This document shows, in pieces, positions 54,094 to 62,544 of a stretch of DNA of 64,000 nt. This DNA comes from CAWVSB01 sp046710535 (GTDB lineage: Bacteria > Pseudomonadota > Gammaproteobacteria > Pseudomonadales > CAWVSB01). Location of the stretch: NCBI GenBank assembly GCA_046710535.1, contig JBKEHH010000004.1, positions 1-64,000 of the forward strand, given 5' to 3'. The notes beneath the pieces were generated by a model. That model searched no databases and was not told the DNA's origin. It was given only the letters and a program-made list of their open reading frames with translations. The position numbers and the translations under genes are program-made. Every line of letters begins with the position of its first letter. Positions within the stretch are counted from its first letter, which is position 1.

Positions 54094-55695
54094 ATGACTG
54101 ATTCAAATACTGGTTTTACTGACAAACAAGAATTACTACAGAAGATACGTAGCGGCCAGTCACTTGACTGGGACGTAATTATTGTTGGCGGCGGCATCAC
54201 CGGCGCGGGTGTTTTACGTGAATGTGTACGCAGGGGTTACAAAGTTTTATTGTTAGAACAACAAGATTTTGCTTGGGGGACCTCAAGTCGTTCATCAAAA
54301 ATGATCCATGGTGGGCTGCGCTATCTAGCTCAAGGTGACCTTAAACTGACTAAGCACTCGTTGATAGAACGCGAGCGGCTTATTGATGAAGCTCCTGGTT
54401 TAATCGAACGCATGGGTTACTATTTTGTATTGCGTAAAGGAGTTTTCCCTGGTCGCTTTGTTTTCTCCATGCTGCTTAAGTTCTATGATTTTATCGCTGG
54501 TTACAAAAATAATCGCTACGTCAGCAATCAGCAGTTAATAGAAGAATTCCCCGGCATTGATAGTCATAGTCTAAAAGGTGCCTGTTATTACACCGATGCC
54601 GTTACCGATGATGCGCGCTTGGTATTGCGACTGCTGCAGGAAAGTATTGCCAAAGGTGGTAATGCTATTAGCTACACTAAAGTTAACGAGCTAGTGATTA
54701 ACGACGGGCAAGTCAGTGGTGTAAAGATACAAGATACAACAAGTGATGAATGCTTCGAGCTTAAAGCTCCTGTTGTCATTAATGCTACTGGGGCTTGGGC
54801 AGACAAACTCAGAAATCAATTGAACCCTGAGAAACGAGTACGCCCACTGCGCGGTAGTCATTTAGTTTTACCCAAAGCAAAGTTACCCGTAGCAGATGCG
54901 ATCGCCCTATTTCACCCAGTGGATAAACGTGGCGTATTTATATTTCCTTGGGAAGGCTGCACTGTCATTGGCACAACCGATGTTGACCATAGCGACGACC
55001 TAGATATTGAGGCCAGCATTACTGCGCAAGAAATAAATTACTTACTTGAAGTTATTGAGGTCAGTTTTCCACACAGCAAAATAGCTAGCACCGATGCTAT
55101 TTCGACATGGGCAGGTGTGCGTCCAGTTATAGGTTCTGAAAATGCTAAAGACCCGAGCAAAGAACGGCGTGATCATGCGGTCTGGGATGACAGCGGTTTA
55201 GTGACTGTTAGCGGCGGTAAATTAACCACCTTCAGAATAATCGCGTTAGATGCCTTAGCTGCTGCTGACAACAAATTACCAAGCTCTGTACCCAGTGATA
55301 ATGACAGAGTTTTTGATCAACTTGATAACAATATAGCGCTGCCGTCTACAATAGATAACACTAGGGTAAAACGCTTGCTGGGGCGCTACGGTAACCTTTG
55401 TCGCGAAGTATTTTCTGACGGTAATGATACTGAGCACCAAGTTCTATCAACTAGCGAATACTCCTTAGCTGAGTGCCGCTGGGCAATTAAATGTGAAGCG
55501 GTAATCCACTTAGACGACCTAATGCTAAGACGGACACGCTTAGGCAGTGTGTTAGCAAATGCAGGTGAAGAATTATTTGCGCAGCTAAAACCATTATTCG
55601 AGCAAGAGCTAGGCTGGGACCAACCGAAATGGGACGACGAATTGGCGCGCTACATTGCTATTTGGCGCAACTATTACAGCATCCCAAAGGGGTAA
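54094..55695 (+). CDS. GlpD-like FAD-dependent glycerol-3-phosphate dehydrogenase
   Basis: 533 residues (E. coli GlpD 501). The FAD motif is DVIIVGGGITGAGVLRECVR, with LLLEQQDFAWGTSSRSSKMI and HGGLRYL. The substrate region has ACYYTDAVTDDARLV, KGVFIFPWEG-type strings are seen as RGVFIFPWEGCTVIGTTD, and GVRPVIGS and TVSGGKLTTF follow. It oxidises the C2 hydroxyl of glycerol-3-phosphate, passing electrons to quinone at the membrane. Beside an AGPS-like enzyme, its substrate could instead be 1-alkyl-glycerol-3-phosphate. It lies 34 bases after the first gene and 3 before the kinase. Confidence 0.85.
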   Translation: MTDSNTGFTDKQELLQKIRSGQSLDWDVIIVGGGITGAGVLRECVRRGYKVLLLEQQDFAWGTSSRSSKMIHGGLRYLAQGDLKLTKHSLIERERLIDEAPGLIERMGYYFVLRKGVFPGRFVFSMLLKFYDFIAGYKNNRYVSNQQLIEEFPGIDSHSLKGACYYTDAVTDDARLVLRLLQESIAKGGNAISYTKVNELVINDGQVSGVKIQDTTSDECFELKAPVVINATGAWADKLRNQLNPEKRVRPLRGSHLVLPKAKLPVADAIALFHPVDKRGVFIFPWEGCTVIGTTDVDHSDDLDIEASITAQEINYLLEVIEVSFPHSKIASTDAISTWAGVRPVIGSENAKDPSKERRDHAVWDDSGLVTVSGGKLTTFRIIALDALAAADNKLPSSVPSDNDRVFDQLDNNIALPSTIDNTRVKRLLGRYGNLCREVFSDGNDTEHQVLSTSEYSLAECRWAIKCEAVIHLDDLMLRRTRLGSVLANAGEELFAQLKPLFEQELGWDQPKWDDELARYIAIWRNYYSIPKG

Positions 55696-55698
55696 GTA

Positions 55699-57264
55699 AT
55701 GACCCATAACACTGACTACTTTTTAACTATTGATAACGGTACTCAGAGCATACGGGCTTTGGTATTTGATCAACACGGCACCTTAGTTGCCAAAACGAAA
55801 ATTGATATAGAACCCTATTTATCTCCTCAGCCAAACTGGGCAGAACAAGACGCCAACTATTTTTGGGACTCGCTCTGCCAAGCTTGCCAGCAGCTCTGGC
55901 CCCTACTCCCCTTTGACAAAAGCCTAATTAAAGCGGTATCTATAACAACTCAGCGAGCGACAATGGTGGCTGTTGATAAATCTGGTGAGCCGTTGCGCCC
56001 TGCTTTTATATGGCTAGACCAACGTCAAGCAAGCGGGCAGCCTAAACTTAATATTGTCGAATCATTAGCGACCAACATTGTTGGTGCGAAAACGCTATTA
56101 CAGGATTTTTATCGCCAATCAAAATCTAATTGGATGGCTGAACAGCAACCGGACTTATGGAATAAAGTAGATAAATTTTTATTACTATCAGGCTTTCATA
56201 CCTTCAAAATGACTGGTAATTTTAACGACGCTATCAGTAGCCAAGTTGGTTATATTCCTTTTGATTTTAAGCAACTACAGTGGGCAAAGCCCGATGATAT
56301 GAAATGGCGCTTAGTGCCAACAATTAAGCCATCAATGCTACCAACACTGTTTCCTGCGGGTCACGAGCTAGGTCGTATTACCAAGCAAGCCGCACTGCAA
56401 ACTGGCATTCCAGAGGGTTTGCCGCTAATCTCTTCTGGCTCAGACAAAGGCTGCGAGGTAATTGGCTCTGGGTGTATTAACGAGTCAATTGGCAGCCTCA
56501 GTTACGGCACCACAGCCACCTTTAATATCACCACCAAAAAGTATTTGGAGCCGATTGCGTTTCACCCAGCTTATCCTGGCGTTATCCCTAATACATACAA
56601 TCCAGAGATGATTATTAAACGCGGCTATTGGATGGTTAGCTGGTTTAAAAAAGAATTCGGTTTACATGAAGAAACACTCGCCAAAGAACAAGGTATTGCT
56701 GCAGAAGAATTATTCGACGACTTATTAAAAGCTGTACCCCCTGGGTCGATGGGATTAACACTACAGCCATTCTGGTCATCAGGCACTAGCGGCAAAGCAC
56801 CAGAAGCAAAAGGCGCGATTATTGGTTTTGGTGATGTACACACTAGAGCCCATGTTTACCGAGCAATTATTGAAGGCTTAACCTATGCCCTGCGCGAAGG
56901 TAAAGAGGTATTGGAAAAACGTGCTAAAACTAAAATCACTCAGTTGAAAGTGTCCGGCGGAGGATCACAAAGTGATGAAGTTATGCAAATAACCGCTGAT
57001 ATTTTTGGGATGCGAGTAGAACGGCCTCATACATTCGAAACCTCTGGCTTAGGGGCGGCTATAGCCTGTGCTGTCGGCACAAATTGTTATGCTAGTTTTG
57101 AAGAGGCTGTTAGCCAAATGACACATACTGGTGATAGTTTCGAGCCCAATGAGAAGAACCGCGCAATGTATAATCAGCTTTACTCAGATGTGTATAAAAA
57201 AATGTATAAGGGCCTACGGCCTAGCTACAAAATGATCAGGAAGATAACCAATTACCCAAATTAG
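55699..57264 (+). CDS. FGGY-family carbohydrate/glycerol kinase
   Basis: 521 residues. The ATP/phosphate loop FLTIDNGTQSIRALVFD begins the protein; SITTQRATMVAVDKSG, PAFIWLDQRQA, SLSYGTTATFNI and the second-domain signature LKVSGGGSQSDEVMQITADI with RPHTFETSGLGAAI follow. Glycerol kinase proper has AIVWQCRRT-like strings, absent here, so the natural substrate is open: glycerol, an alkylglycerol or a sugar alcohol. A purine-rich AAGGGGTAAG precedes the ATG. No glycerol facilitator gene is adjacent, which a plain glycerol operon would usually have. Confidence 0.82.
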   Translation: MTHNTDYFLTIDNGTQSIRALVFDQHGTLVAKTKIDIEPYLSPQPNWAEQDANYFWDSLCQACQQLWPLLPFDKSLIKAVSITTQRATMVAVDKSGEPLRPAFIWLDQRQASGQPKLNIVESLATNIVGAKTLLQDFYRQSKSNWMAEQQPDLWNKVDKFLLLSGFHTFKMTGNFNDAISSQVGYIPFDFKQLQWAKPDDMKWRLVPTIKPSMLPTLFPAGHELGRITKQAALQTGIPEGLPLISSGSDKGCEVIGSGCINESIGSLSYGTTATFNITTKKYLEPIAFHPAYPGVIPNTYNPEMIIKRGYWMVSWFKKEFGLHEETLAKEQGIAAEELFDDLLKAVPPGSMGLTLQPFWSSGTSGKAPEAKGAIIGFGDVHTRAHVYRAIIEGLTYALREGKEVLEKRAKTKITQLKVSGGGSQSDEVMQITADIFGMRVERPHTFETSGLGAAIACAVGTNCYASFEEAVSQMTHTGDSFEPNEKNRAMYNQLYSDVYKKMYKGLRPSYKMIRKITNYPN

Positions 57265-57385
57265 TCTGAATTGTTAAAAGATCCTCATTACAAATCAGCA
57301 AGCAAGAACACCTAACTAAGTTTTAACTTTACACTGTTGACTGGTTAATCTGTATTCACTAGGCCATGTCGTTGGGAAACCCATA

Positions 57386-57694
57386 TTGTTAGTTAGAACG
57401 CGCAGTGAAACAGAGTTTTATATTATTGTTGCTGGCCTTACGGTTGGTGTGGCATCAGCGATTTTTTGTACTCTCCAACTAATTAATCAGCAATACCAAT
57501 ACGCTTTTGCTATCGCACTTCATTCCTGCACTCAAATCGGTCTAGCACTGTATGTTTTAAAAACATCTAAAACAGCAATTTCAGGCGGCCTACTATCACT
57601 TCATATGGTCGTAGGCACGACCATATGGTTTATCAAATGGGCCCTGAATTGGTCTATTGGGCCTACCCTGGTTTTGCATCAATATACCTTATGA
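57386..57694 (+). pseudogene. membrane part of a second diguanylate cyclase, shifted out of frame
   Basis: A TTG at 57386 opens a frame with several hydrophobic helices (FYIIVAGLTVGVASAIF, FAIALHSCTQIGLALYVL). It leaves the family pattern at about 57645 and stops at 57694. The true continuation (GPELVYWAYPGFASIYLMTT) lies one frame over. The corresponding junction in the cyclase at 25355 reads VITVHIKGVGQIYWAFPAF without a break. Loss of one base, most simply from the AAA of ATCAAATGGGC, accounts for it. Confidence 0.65.
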
Positions 57695-58350
57695 CAACGC
57701 CTCGGTTAGCACTTGCGCTAACTCTAACTGGCTATCTAATACTGGGACTACTGTTGTGGGACAATATCTCAACGCTGGAATTTACCCGTATTATGCTATC
57801 GCTGGGTATAACCTTAGTTATAGGGGCCGTAGTTTTAGAAAGGAAGCGCAGAAATACATTGCAGTTAACAACTCTCGCGCATATTGATGCCCTTACATCG
57901 GTGGGTAATAGACGAGCGCTAGATAATAAATTAGCCGAAGTGATCGATAACCGTGACGAAAATACTGATTTTTGTATCATGCTTATAGATTTAGACCATT
58001 TCAAAAACATTAATGACAAATATGGTCATCCAGAAGGCGATGAAGTACTGAAGAAATTAACCGCGCTGTTGGCAAAGTTACTGGGCGACAGCAACCAGCT
58101 TTATCGATATGGCGGCGAAGAATTCGTTGCATTAACCAACAGTGACCTAGATTTATCGATGCATATCGCTGAAAAAATTCGTGCCACTGTATCCACCACA
58201 TCCTTTAATAATAAAATAATAAAAATTTCTATTGGCTTAACGACTCTAAGAGATAACGACACACCACTGAGCGTTATCGAAAGAGCCGACAAGGCTTTAT
58301 TGACGGCTAAAACTCGTGGACGCGACCAAGTTTATGTTAGCAATACATAA
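57625..58350 (+). CDS. diguanylate cyclase (GGDEF) with truncated membrane domain
   Basis: 241 residues from an ATG at 57625: two hydrophobic helices, then a complete GGDEF domain with HIDALTSVGNRRALDNKL, CIMLIDLDHFKNINDKYGHP and active-site RYGGEEFVAL. It is a paralogue of the cyclase at 25355-26275. The domain itself looks active for cyclic di-GMP synthesis, but the first membrane helices are in another frame. Whether the short form is translated from its internal ATG is uncertain; I see no strong ribosome site. Confidence 0.75.
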   Translation: MVYQMGPELVYWAYPGFASIYLMTTPRLALALTLTGYLILGLLLWDNISTLEFTRIMLSLGITLVIGAVVLERKRRNTLQLTTLAHIDALTSVGNRRALDNKLAEVIDNRDENTDFCIMLIDLDHFKNINDKYGHPEGDEVLKKLTALLAKLLGDSNQLYRYGGEEFVALTNSDLDLSMHIAEKIRATVSTTSFNNKIIKISIGLTTLRDNDTPLSVIERADKALLTAKTRGRDQVYVSNT

Positions 58351-58422
58351 GCGAGAGCTATAACTCGTTTCTATATTTAGCTATAATTGTTGTCTATATT
58401 CAGCGCACCCTAAGGCATACAA

Positions 58423-59619
58423 ATGACATCAATTGGCACTCCGTTCTCTAAAACCGCTACTAAAGTTCTGTTACTTGGCTCCGGTGAACTAGGCAAAGAA
58501 GTAGCGATAGAGTTACAGCGTTTAGGAGTGGAAGTTATCGCTGCTGATCGATATGAAAATGCACCCGCTATGCAAGTGGCTGACCGCTCTTATACTCTTT
58601 CAATGCTGGACGGTGAAAAGTTAAGAGCCCTAGTAGAAAAAGAACAACCAGATTTGATCGTGCCAGAGATCGAGGCTATAGCAACTGATGTGCTAATAGA
58701 ACTTGAGCGGGAAGGTTTTAATGTCATTCCGTCTGCCAAAGCAGCTCAACTAACCATGAACCGCGAAGGTATTCGCACCTTGGCAGCTAATGATCTAAGC
58801 CTCGCCACTTCACCATTTGAATTTGCGTCAACCCAAACTGAGTTTGATGCTGGAGTTGCCCGTATTGGCATCCCGTGCGTGGTTAAACCTATTATGAGCT
58901 CGTCTGGCAAAGGACAAAGCCTTATTCGCAGTGCAGCGGATATCAACGCTGCTTGGAACTATGCTCAAGAAGGCGGCCGTGCCGGCGCGGGCAAAGTGAT
59001 TATTGAAGGCTTTGTAGAATTCGATTATGAAATAACTTTGCTCACAATAAGACATAGCGACGGCAATGGTAATTCAATGACTAGCTTTTGCCAGCCAATT
59101 GGTCATCGCCAAGTCGATGGCGATTATCAGGAATCATGGCAACCACAAGCAATGACTAAAGTAGCTTGGGAAGCGGCTAAAGCTATGGCTGATAAAGTAA
59201 CCATTGCCTTAGGCGGCTGGGGGTTATTCGGAGTAGAGCTATTTATCAAAGTCGATGAAGTTTTATTCAGTGAAGTATCACCCCGCCCTCACGACACCGG
59301 CATGGTGACACTCATCTCACAGGACTTATCAGAATTTGCCCTACATGCTAGAGCAATACTTGGCTTACCAATACCAAATATCACACTGCATGGCCCATCG
59401 GCCTCTAGCGTAATTTTAGTAAGCGGTGAATCAACCCAAGTAAGCTTTAGCAATTTAAGCCAAGCGTTGTCAGCGACCGACACCCAATTAAAATTATTTG
59501 GTAAACCAGAAGTTGCCGGCAAACGGCGTATGGGAGTAGCCTTGGCAAGAGGCGAAGACGTCGATACTGCAAGAGCTAAAGCAAACTATGCCGCATCGAG
59601 TGTCAAAGTAACGCTTTAG
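58423..59619 (+). CDS. purT: formate-dependent phosphoribosylglycinamide formyltransferase
   Basis: 398 residues (E. coli 392), ATP-grasp fold: VLLLGSGELGKEVAIELQRL, RYENAPAMQVADRSY, PSAKAAQLTMNREGIR, CVVKPIMSSSGKGQS, GGWGLFGVELFIK and SEVSPRPHDTGMVTLIS. It makes formyl-GAR in purine synthesis from formate and ATP, independent of formyl-tetrahydrofolate. The second ATG-free N-terminal extension is absent and the start at 58423 fits. Confidence 0.95.
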   Translation: MTSIGTPFSKTATKVLLLGSGELGKEVAIELQRLGVEVIAADRYENAPAMQVADRSYTLSMLDGEKLRALVEKEQPDLIVPEIEAIATDVLIELEREGFNVIPSAKAAQLTMNREGIRTLAANDLSLATSPFEFASTQTEFDAGVARIGIPCVVKPIMSSSGKGQSLIRSAADINAAWNYAQEGGRAGAGKVIIEGFVEFDYEITLLTIRHSDGNGNSMTSFCQPIGHRQVDGDYQESWQPQAMTKVAWEAAKAMADKVTIALGGWGLFGVELFIKVDEVLFSEVSPRPHDTGMVTLISQDLSEFALHARAILGLPIPNITLHGPSASSVILVSGESTQVSFSNLSQALSATDTQLKLFGKPEVAGKRRMGVALARGEDVDTARAKANYAASSVKVTL

Positions 59620-59645
59620 TATTTTACTCCTAAAGCGTCAGTATT

Positions 59646-60347
59646 TTATACTTGGGTACAGCTGATACGCTGACCGTTAATTTCAACTAATGGCGGGTTG
59701 CCTCCTTTCATAAATATCGACTCACTACTACTTTGGTAATGCTCACCTGAAGCACTAACCACCTTAGCCAGTATATGTTGGTTATGTACTGCCAAGTCAG
59801 TTTTAACCAATAAGCCTGGATAAATAGCTAGAGAATAATTATCTTCCCCACAAGTCATCTTCAATTGAATCGGAATCGGCGCTTCAAGTTGAACTGCCTT
59901 AACCAATATATCGAAGCCGATACTTGCGTCATTTAATGTGTATTTATGATTTTGATCAGTTTCGCCAACTAATTTACCCGCACCATCGGTAATCCGAGTA
60001 TGCAAGGCATAAGACATTTTGGATTTAATTACCGAGGCGTCAAAAGCAATAGAATAGTCAACTGGCAAGGCACTAGTAGTAAATGAAGTTGAACCAATCA
60101 CGGTGGCGGCAACATCCATTTTACTGACATCCGATAAGGTGACAGTAACCTGGTAACCAGCCGCGCCAGCTGGGGCAATAGGTTGTTTCGGGTAAACAAC
60201 GCCGGTTACCAACTGATAATTATCTGCCACCATTGCAACTTCTTGTTTAGCAGCTTCGGCGGAGATTATTTGTTCACTTTTACTGCAGCCAGTCAGCAGT
60301 AAAACTAATGCAAATATGGAACCTGTCACAATGCTAAACCGTTTCAT
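59646..60347 (-). CDS. lipoprotein: YbaY/YscW domain fused to an MliC lysozyme-inhibitor domain
   Basis: 233 residues. The signal peptide ends in the lipobox LLTGC (Cys21). Residues about 48-140 match the YscW/YbaY family (VTVTLSDVSKMDVAATVIGS, ALHTRITDGAGKLV). From about 158 there is a C-terminal MliC-like domain: MTCGEDNYSLAIYPG, KVVSASGEHYQSSSESIFMK and GGNPPLVEINGQRISC, with the two cysteines and the SASG.xY loop that plugs c-type lysozyme. A usual MliC stands alone, so this is a fusion. It is probably outer-membrane anchored, since the residue after Cys is Ser. Confidence 0.72.
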   Translation of the reverse strand: MKRFSIVTGSIFALVLLLTGCSKSEQIISAEAAKQEVAMVADNYQLVTGVVYPKQPIAPAGAAGYQVTVTLSDVSKMDVAATVIGSTSFTTSALPVDYSIAFDASVIKSKMSYALHTRITDGAGKLVGETDQNHKYTLNDASIGFDILVKAVQLEAPIPIQLKMTCGEDNYSLAIYPGLLVKTDLAVHNQHILAKVVSASGEHYQSSSESIFMKGGNPPLVEINGQRISCTQV

Positions 60348-60370
60348 TTGCTAACCCTAACAGTTGTGGA

Positions 60371-60796
60371 TTATTTAATTGAAGGTGCTACTTTATAAAT
60401 TAATTTACCGCCATCACCTTCTAAATACAGCATACCGTTTTCTATCCGGGCGCTGCGTACGTCTTGCAGCGCTGCCAACATACGGCTTTCTTGTTCCATT
60501 AACGCGTCTAGACACATCTTCCTAGTAACAGCACCTTCAGCTAGGCTGACATTGCTTCCATCAACAGTGTAGCTGGAGGAAAGACTATTACAGCTGGCAT
60601 TGCCAGACAGCGTCCCATCTGCGTTAAAGCGTAAACTGGCCGCACTAAAATCAACCACGGCGCGGTCTTTAATCATCTCTATACGCCAGTTACCAACTAA
60701 TTGGTCTTCAAATGTTTTTGCTGATTGCATACTACAGGCCGCCAAAAAACTGAAAATTACTACTACTAATATTTTGAAAATCTCATCGTTAACCAC
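60371..60796 (-). CDS. META-domain (HslJ-like) lipoprotein
   Basis: 141 residues. A lipobox FLAAC (Cys21) is followed by the META domain: LVGNWRIEMIKD, SLRFNADGTLSGNASCNSLS, SYTVDGSNVSLAEGAVTRKM and CLDALMEQESRMLAALQDV. META proteins sit in the envelope and some confer novobiocin resistance (HslJ) or heat tolerance. The gene lies 23 bases before the YbaY-MliC gene on the same strand, so the two may form one transcript. Confidence 0.78.
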   Translation of the reverse strand: MVNDEIFKILVVVIFSFLAACSMQSAKTFEDQLVGNWRIEMIKDRAVVDFSAASLRFNADGTLSGNASCNSLSSSYTVDGSNVSLAEGAVTRKMCLDALMEQESRMLAALQDVRSARIENGMLYLEGDGGKLIYKVAPSIK

Positions 60797-60878
60797 TCGT
60801 TTAAAAAAATTAAATTAACTGTTCATGACTTATTACACACCGTTAAAAGTAAACCTGTCAACTAGCCAATACACTATA

Positions 60879-61553
60879 TTATTGTGCTATAAATATAAAA
60901 AAGGCTAGCAAATTGCTAGCCTTTTTTAGTGCGTCAATGGGTATCATTTGGGGGGGGTATTGAGCCAATAATTTTCCTATCACTTCGGCCATCACCTGTT
61001 CACGTTCCTCAACGCTCAAAGCCTCATCTAAATGTTTACCGGCTGTGCCGCGCCACACTAACTTATTAGTTGTAGGATCTATAACATCAATGATCAATGT
61101 ACCTTGAACATACTCTGTTATAACAGCTTCTTGAATCGGTGGCATTGCCATCCTTGAGTCATAATAAACATAGTTTCTACCAACGCCATAAGCGCCATAA
61201 GACCTATAACCAGGGTAATAACCGCCGTAAGAATTATATGTTTTTATATCGGTTTTTTCTTGTGTCGTTATATTGTAGTTAACGTGAAAATCAGCTGAGT
61301 CTTTAGCGACTTTAGTGAAGCTTTTAGACTCTAGATCAGCATTAACAAACACTTTAACTTTGCCGTCAATAATATCGCTACTTTTTCCATTCTCTTCAGT
61401 TACCCCAGCATGCAGCCAGGCGTAAGTTTTAAAGCCGGAAAAGTCTATAGGCGCATGATTAGTCGATACAGTAAGAGATGACGATGAACATGCACCTAGC
61501 GCCAACGCGGTGATAAGAGCAAAAAATATTTTAGTGGTTCTAGCAAACTGCAT
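60879..61553 (-). CDS. DUF4136 lipoprotein, C-terminus extended by a C8 run
   Basis: 224 residues. The signal peptide ends in LGAC (Cys22). The domain has FSGFKTYAWLH, DFHVNYNITTQEKTD, a Gly/Tyr-rich middle (YGGYYPGYRSYGAYGVGRNY) and TEYVQGTLIIDVIDPTTNKL with VWRGTAGKHLDE, all typical of DUF4136. Normal family members end a few residues after the QYP segment. With seven C residues the frame would end AQYPPK and stop. With the C8 present at 60950-60957 it runs on for 20 residues through the terminator hairpin. Confidence 0.78.
   Translation of the reverse strand: MQFARTTKIFFALITALALGACSSSSLTVSTNHAPIDFSGFKTYAWLHAGVTEENGKSSDIIDGKVKVFVNADLESKSFTKVAKDSADFHVNYNITTQEKTDIKTYNSYGGYYPGYRSYGAYGVGRNYVYYDSRMAMPPIQEAVITEYVQGTLIIDVIDPTTNKLVWRGTAGKHLDEALSVEEREQVMAEVIGKLLAQYPPQMIPIDALKKASNLLAFFIFIAQ
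60897..60927. terminator. strong terminator, read through by the DUF4136 frame
   Basis: GGCTAGCAA (60903-60911) and TTGCTAGCC (60913-60921) form a perfect stem, flanked by A6 and T6, so it can work in both directions. The present coding frame of the DUF4136 gene (to 60879) passes right through it, which is abnormal. Confidence 0.88.
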
Positions 61554-61636
61554 GTGAATATCCTTAGAGAGTCTTGATTAACTAAACGAAAAGTTTAGTT
61601 GTAATACATAGATGCGTCAACAACCTACTATTTTAT

Positions 61637-62521
61637 CTATAAACCCCGCTGCCATTCCTGACGCAGGGGTATTCTATTGGGGTCATTAATAGCCATATCT
61701 ACCTGACTAAGCAGCCTATCTTTGTCTTTATTCAGCACGCCCTTTAACACTAAATAGTTAGACGCATGGTCGCTACGAAAAATAGTTTGTTCTAATTCAA
61801 GTGTTGACAGCAAAATATTCATCTCACTAAACAATTCGTTTTGAGACAGCGGCAAGAAACCCTCGCCAAAAGCGTCGACAAATCGCTGCTCTCCCGTAGG
61901 AAACGAGACTACTAATGTTGAAAGATACTCTGGCTGGGCTTCATTCATTAATTTTGCTGAATTAACCGCATGCTGTTCACTATAAAAACTGCCGCCTAAG
62001 CCATTCAAAATCATTACCGACGATTTCATTCCAGCCAGTTTAATTTTGGTTAGTGCATCGAGAGAGGTTTGAAAGGTCTCTCCTTTGTTGATTTTCTCAA
62101 GCATTAAGTCGTCGCCGCTTTCACAACCAATATACATAAGCGTTAAGCCATAGCTAGCTAGCTCGGCTAACTCTTCTACGCTTTTATTTTTTAAATTACG
62201 TGGCAAGCAATAAGATGATACCCGCTGCACACTGGGTAAATACTTTCTAATTAATTGTAGAATACCAAGTAGGCGCCTCGAAGACAGCGTCATGGCATCA
62301 CCGTCAGCCAAAAACACTTTTTTTATAGCTACACCAGCACTGGCTACTTTTTTAAGTTCTAACTCAATATCTTCTAATGGTTTAAAATTGAACTGTTTTT
62401 CTGGCGCCTGATACATCTCACAGAAACTGCAGTTATTCCAAGAACAACCATTGCTCACCTGCAAAATTAGTGACCTCCCTTCGCTGGGTGGTCTAAATAC
62501 AGGCTCTATATAATCAAGCAT
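61637..62521 (-). CDS. radical SAM protein with CX4CX2C cluster motif
   Basis: 294 residues. The cluster cysteines sit in NGCSWNNCSFCEMY, spacing CX4CX2C and not the common CX3CX2C. Next come VFLADGDAMTLSSRRLLGIL, LTLMYIGCESGDDLMLEKIN and KGETF. The Elp3/MiaB-like core extends to about residue 230 with no TRAM or B12 domain. The same spacing is seen in a group of uncharacterised radical SAM proteins related to the HemN/B12-binding class, so it is probably functional. Substrate unknown. It lies 23 bases after the DUF3604 gene on the same strand. Confidence 0.8.
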   Translation of the reverse strand: MLDYIEPVFRPPSEGRSLILQVSNGCSWNNCSFCEMYQAPEKQFNFKPLEDIELELKKVASAGVAIKKVFLADGDAMTLSSRRLLGILQLIRKYLPSVQRVSSYCLPRNLKNKSVEELAELASYGLTLMYIGCESGDDLMLEKINKGETFQTSLDALTKIKLAGMKSSVMILNGLGGSFYSEQHAVNSAKLMNEAQPEYLSTLVVSFPTGEQRFVDAFGEGFLPLSQNELFSEMNILLSTLELEQTIFRSDHASNYLVLKGVLNKDKDRLLSQVDMAINDPNRIPLRQEWQRGL

Positions 62522-62544
62522 TTTATTAATAGCTCACAAATTAT

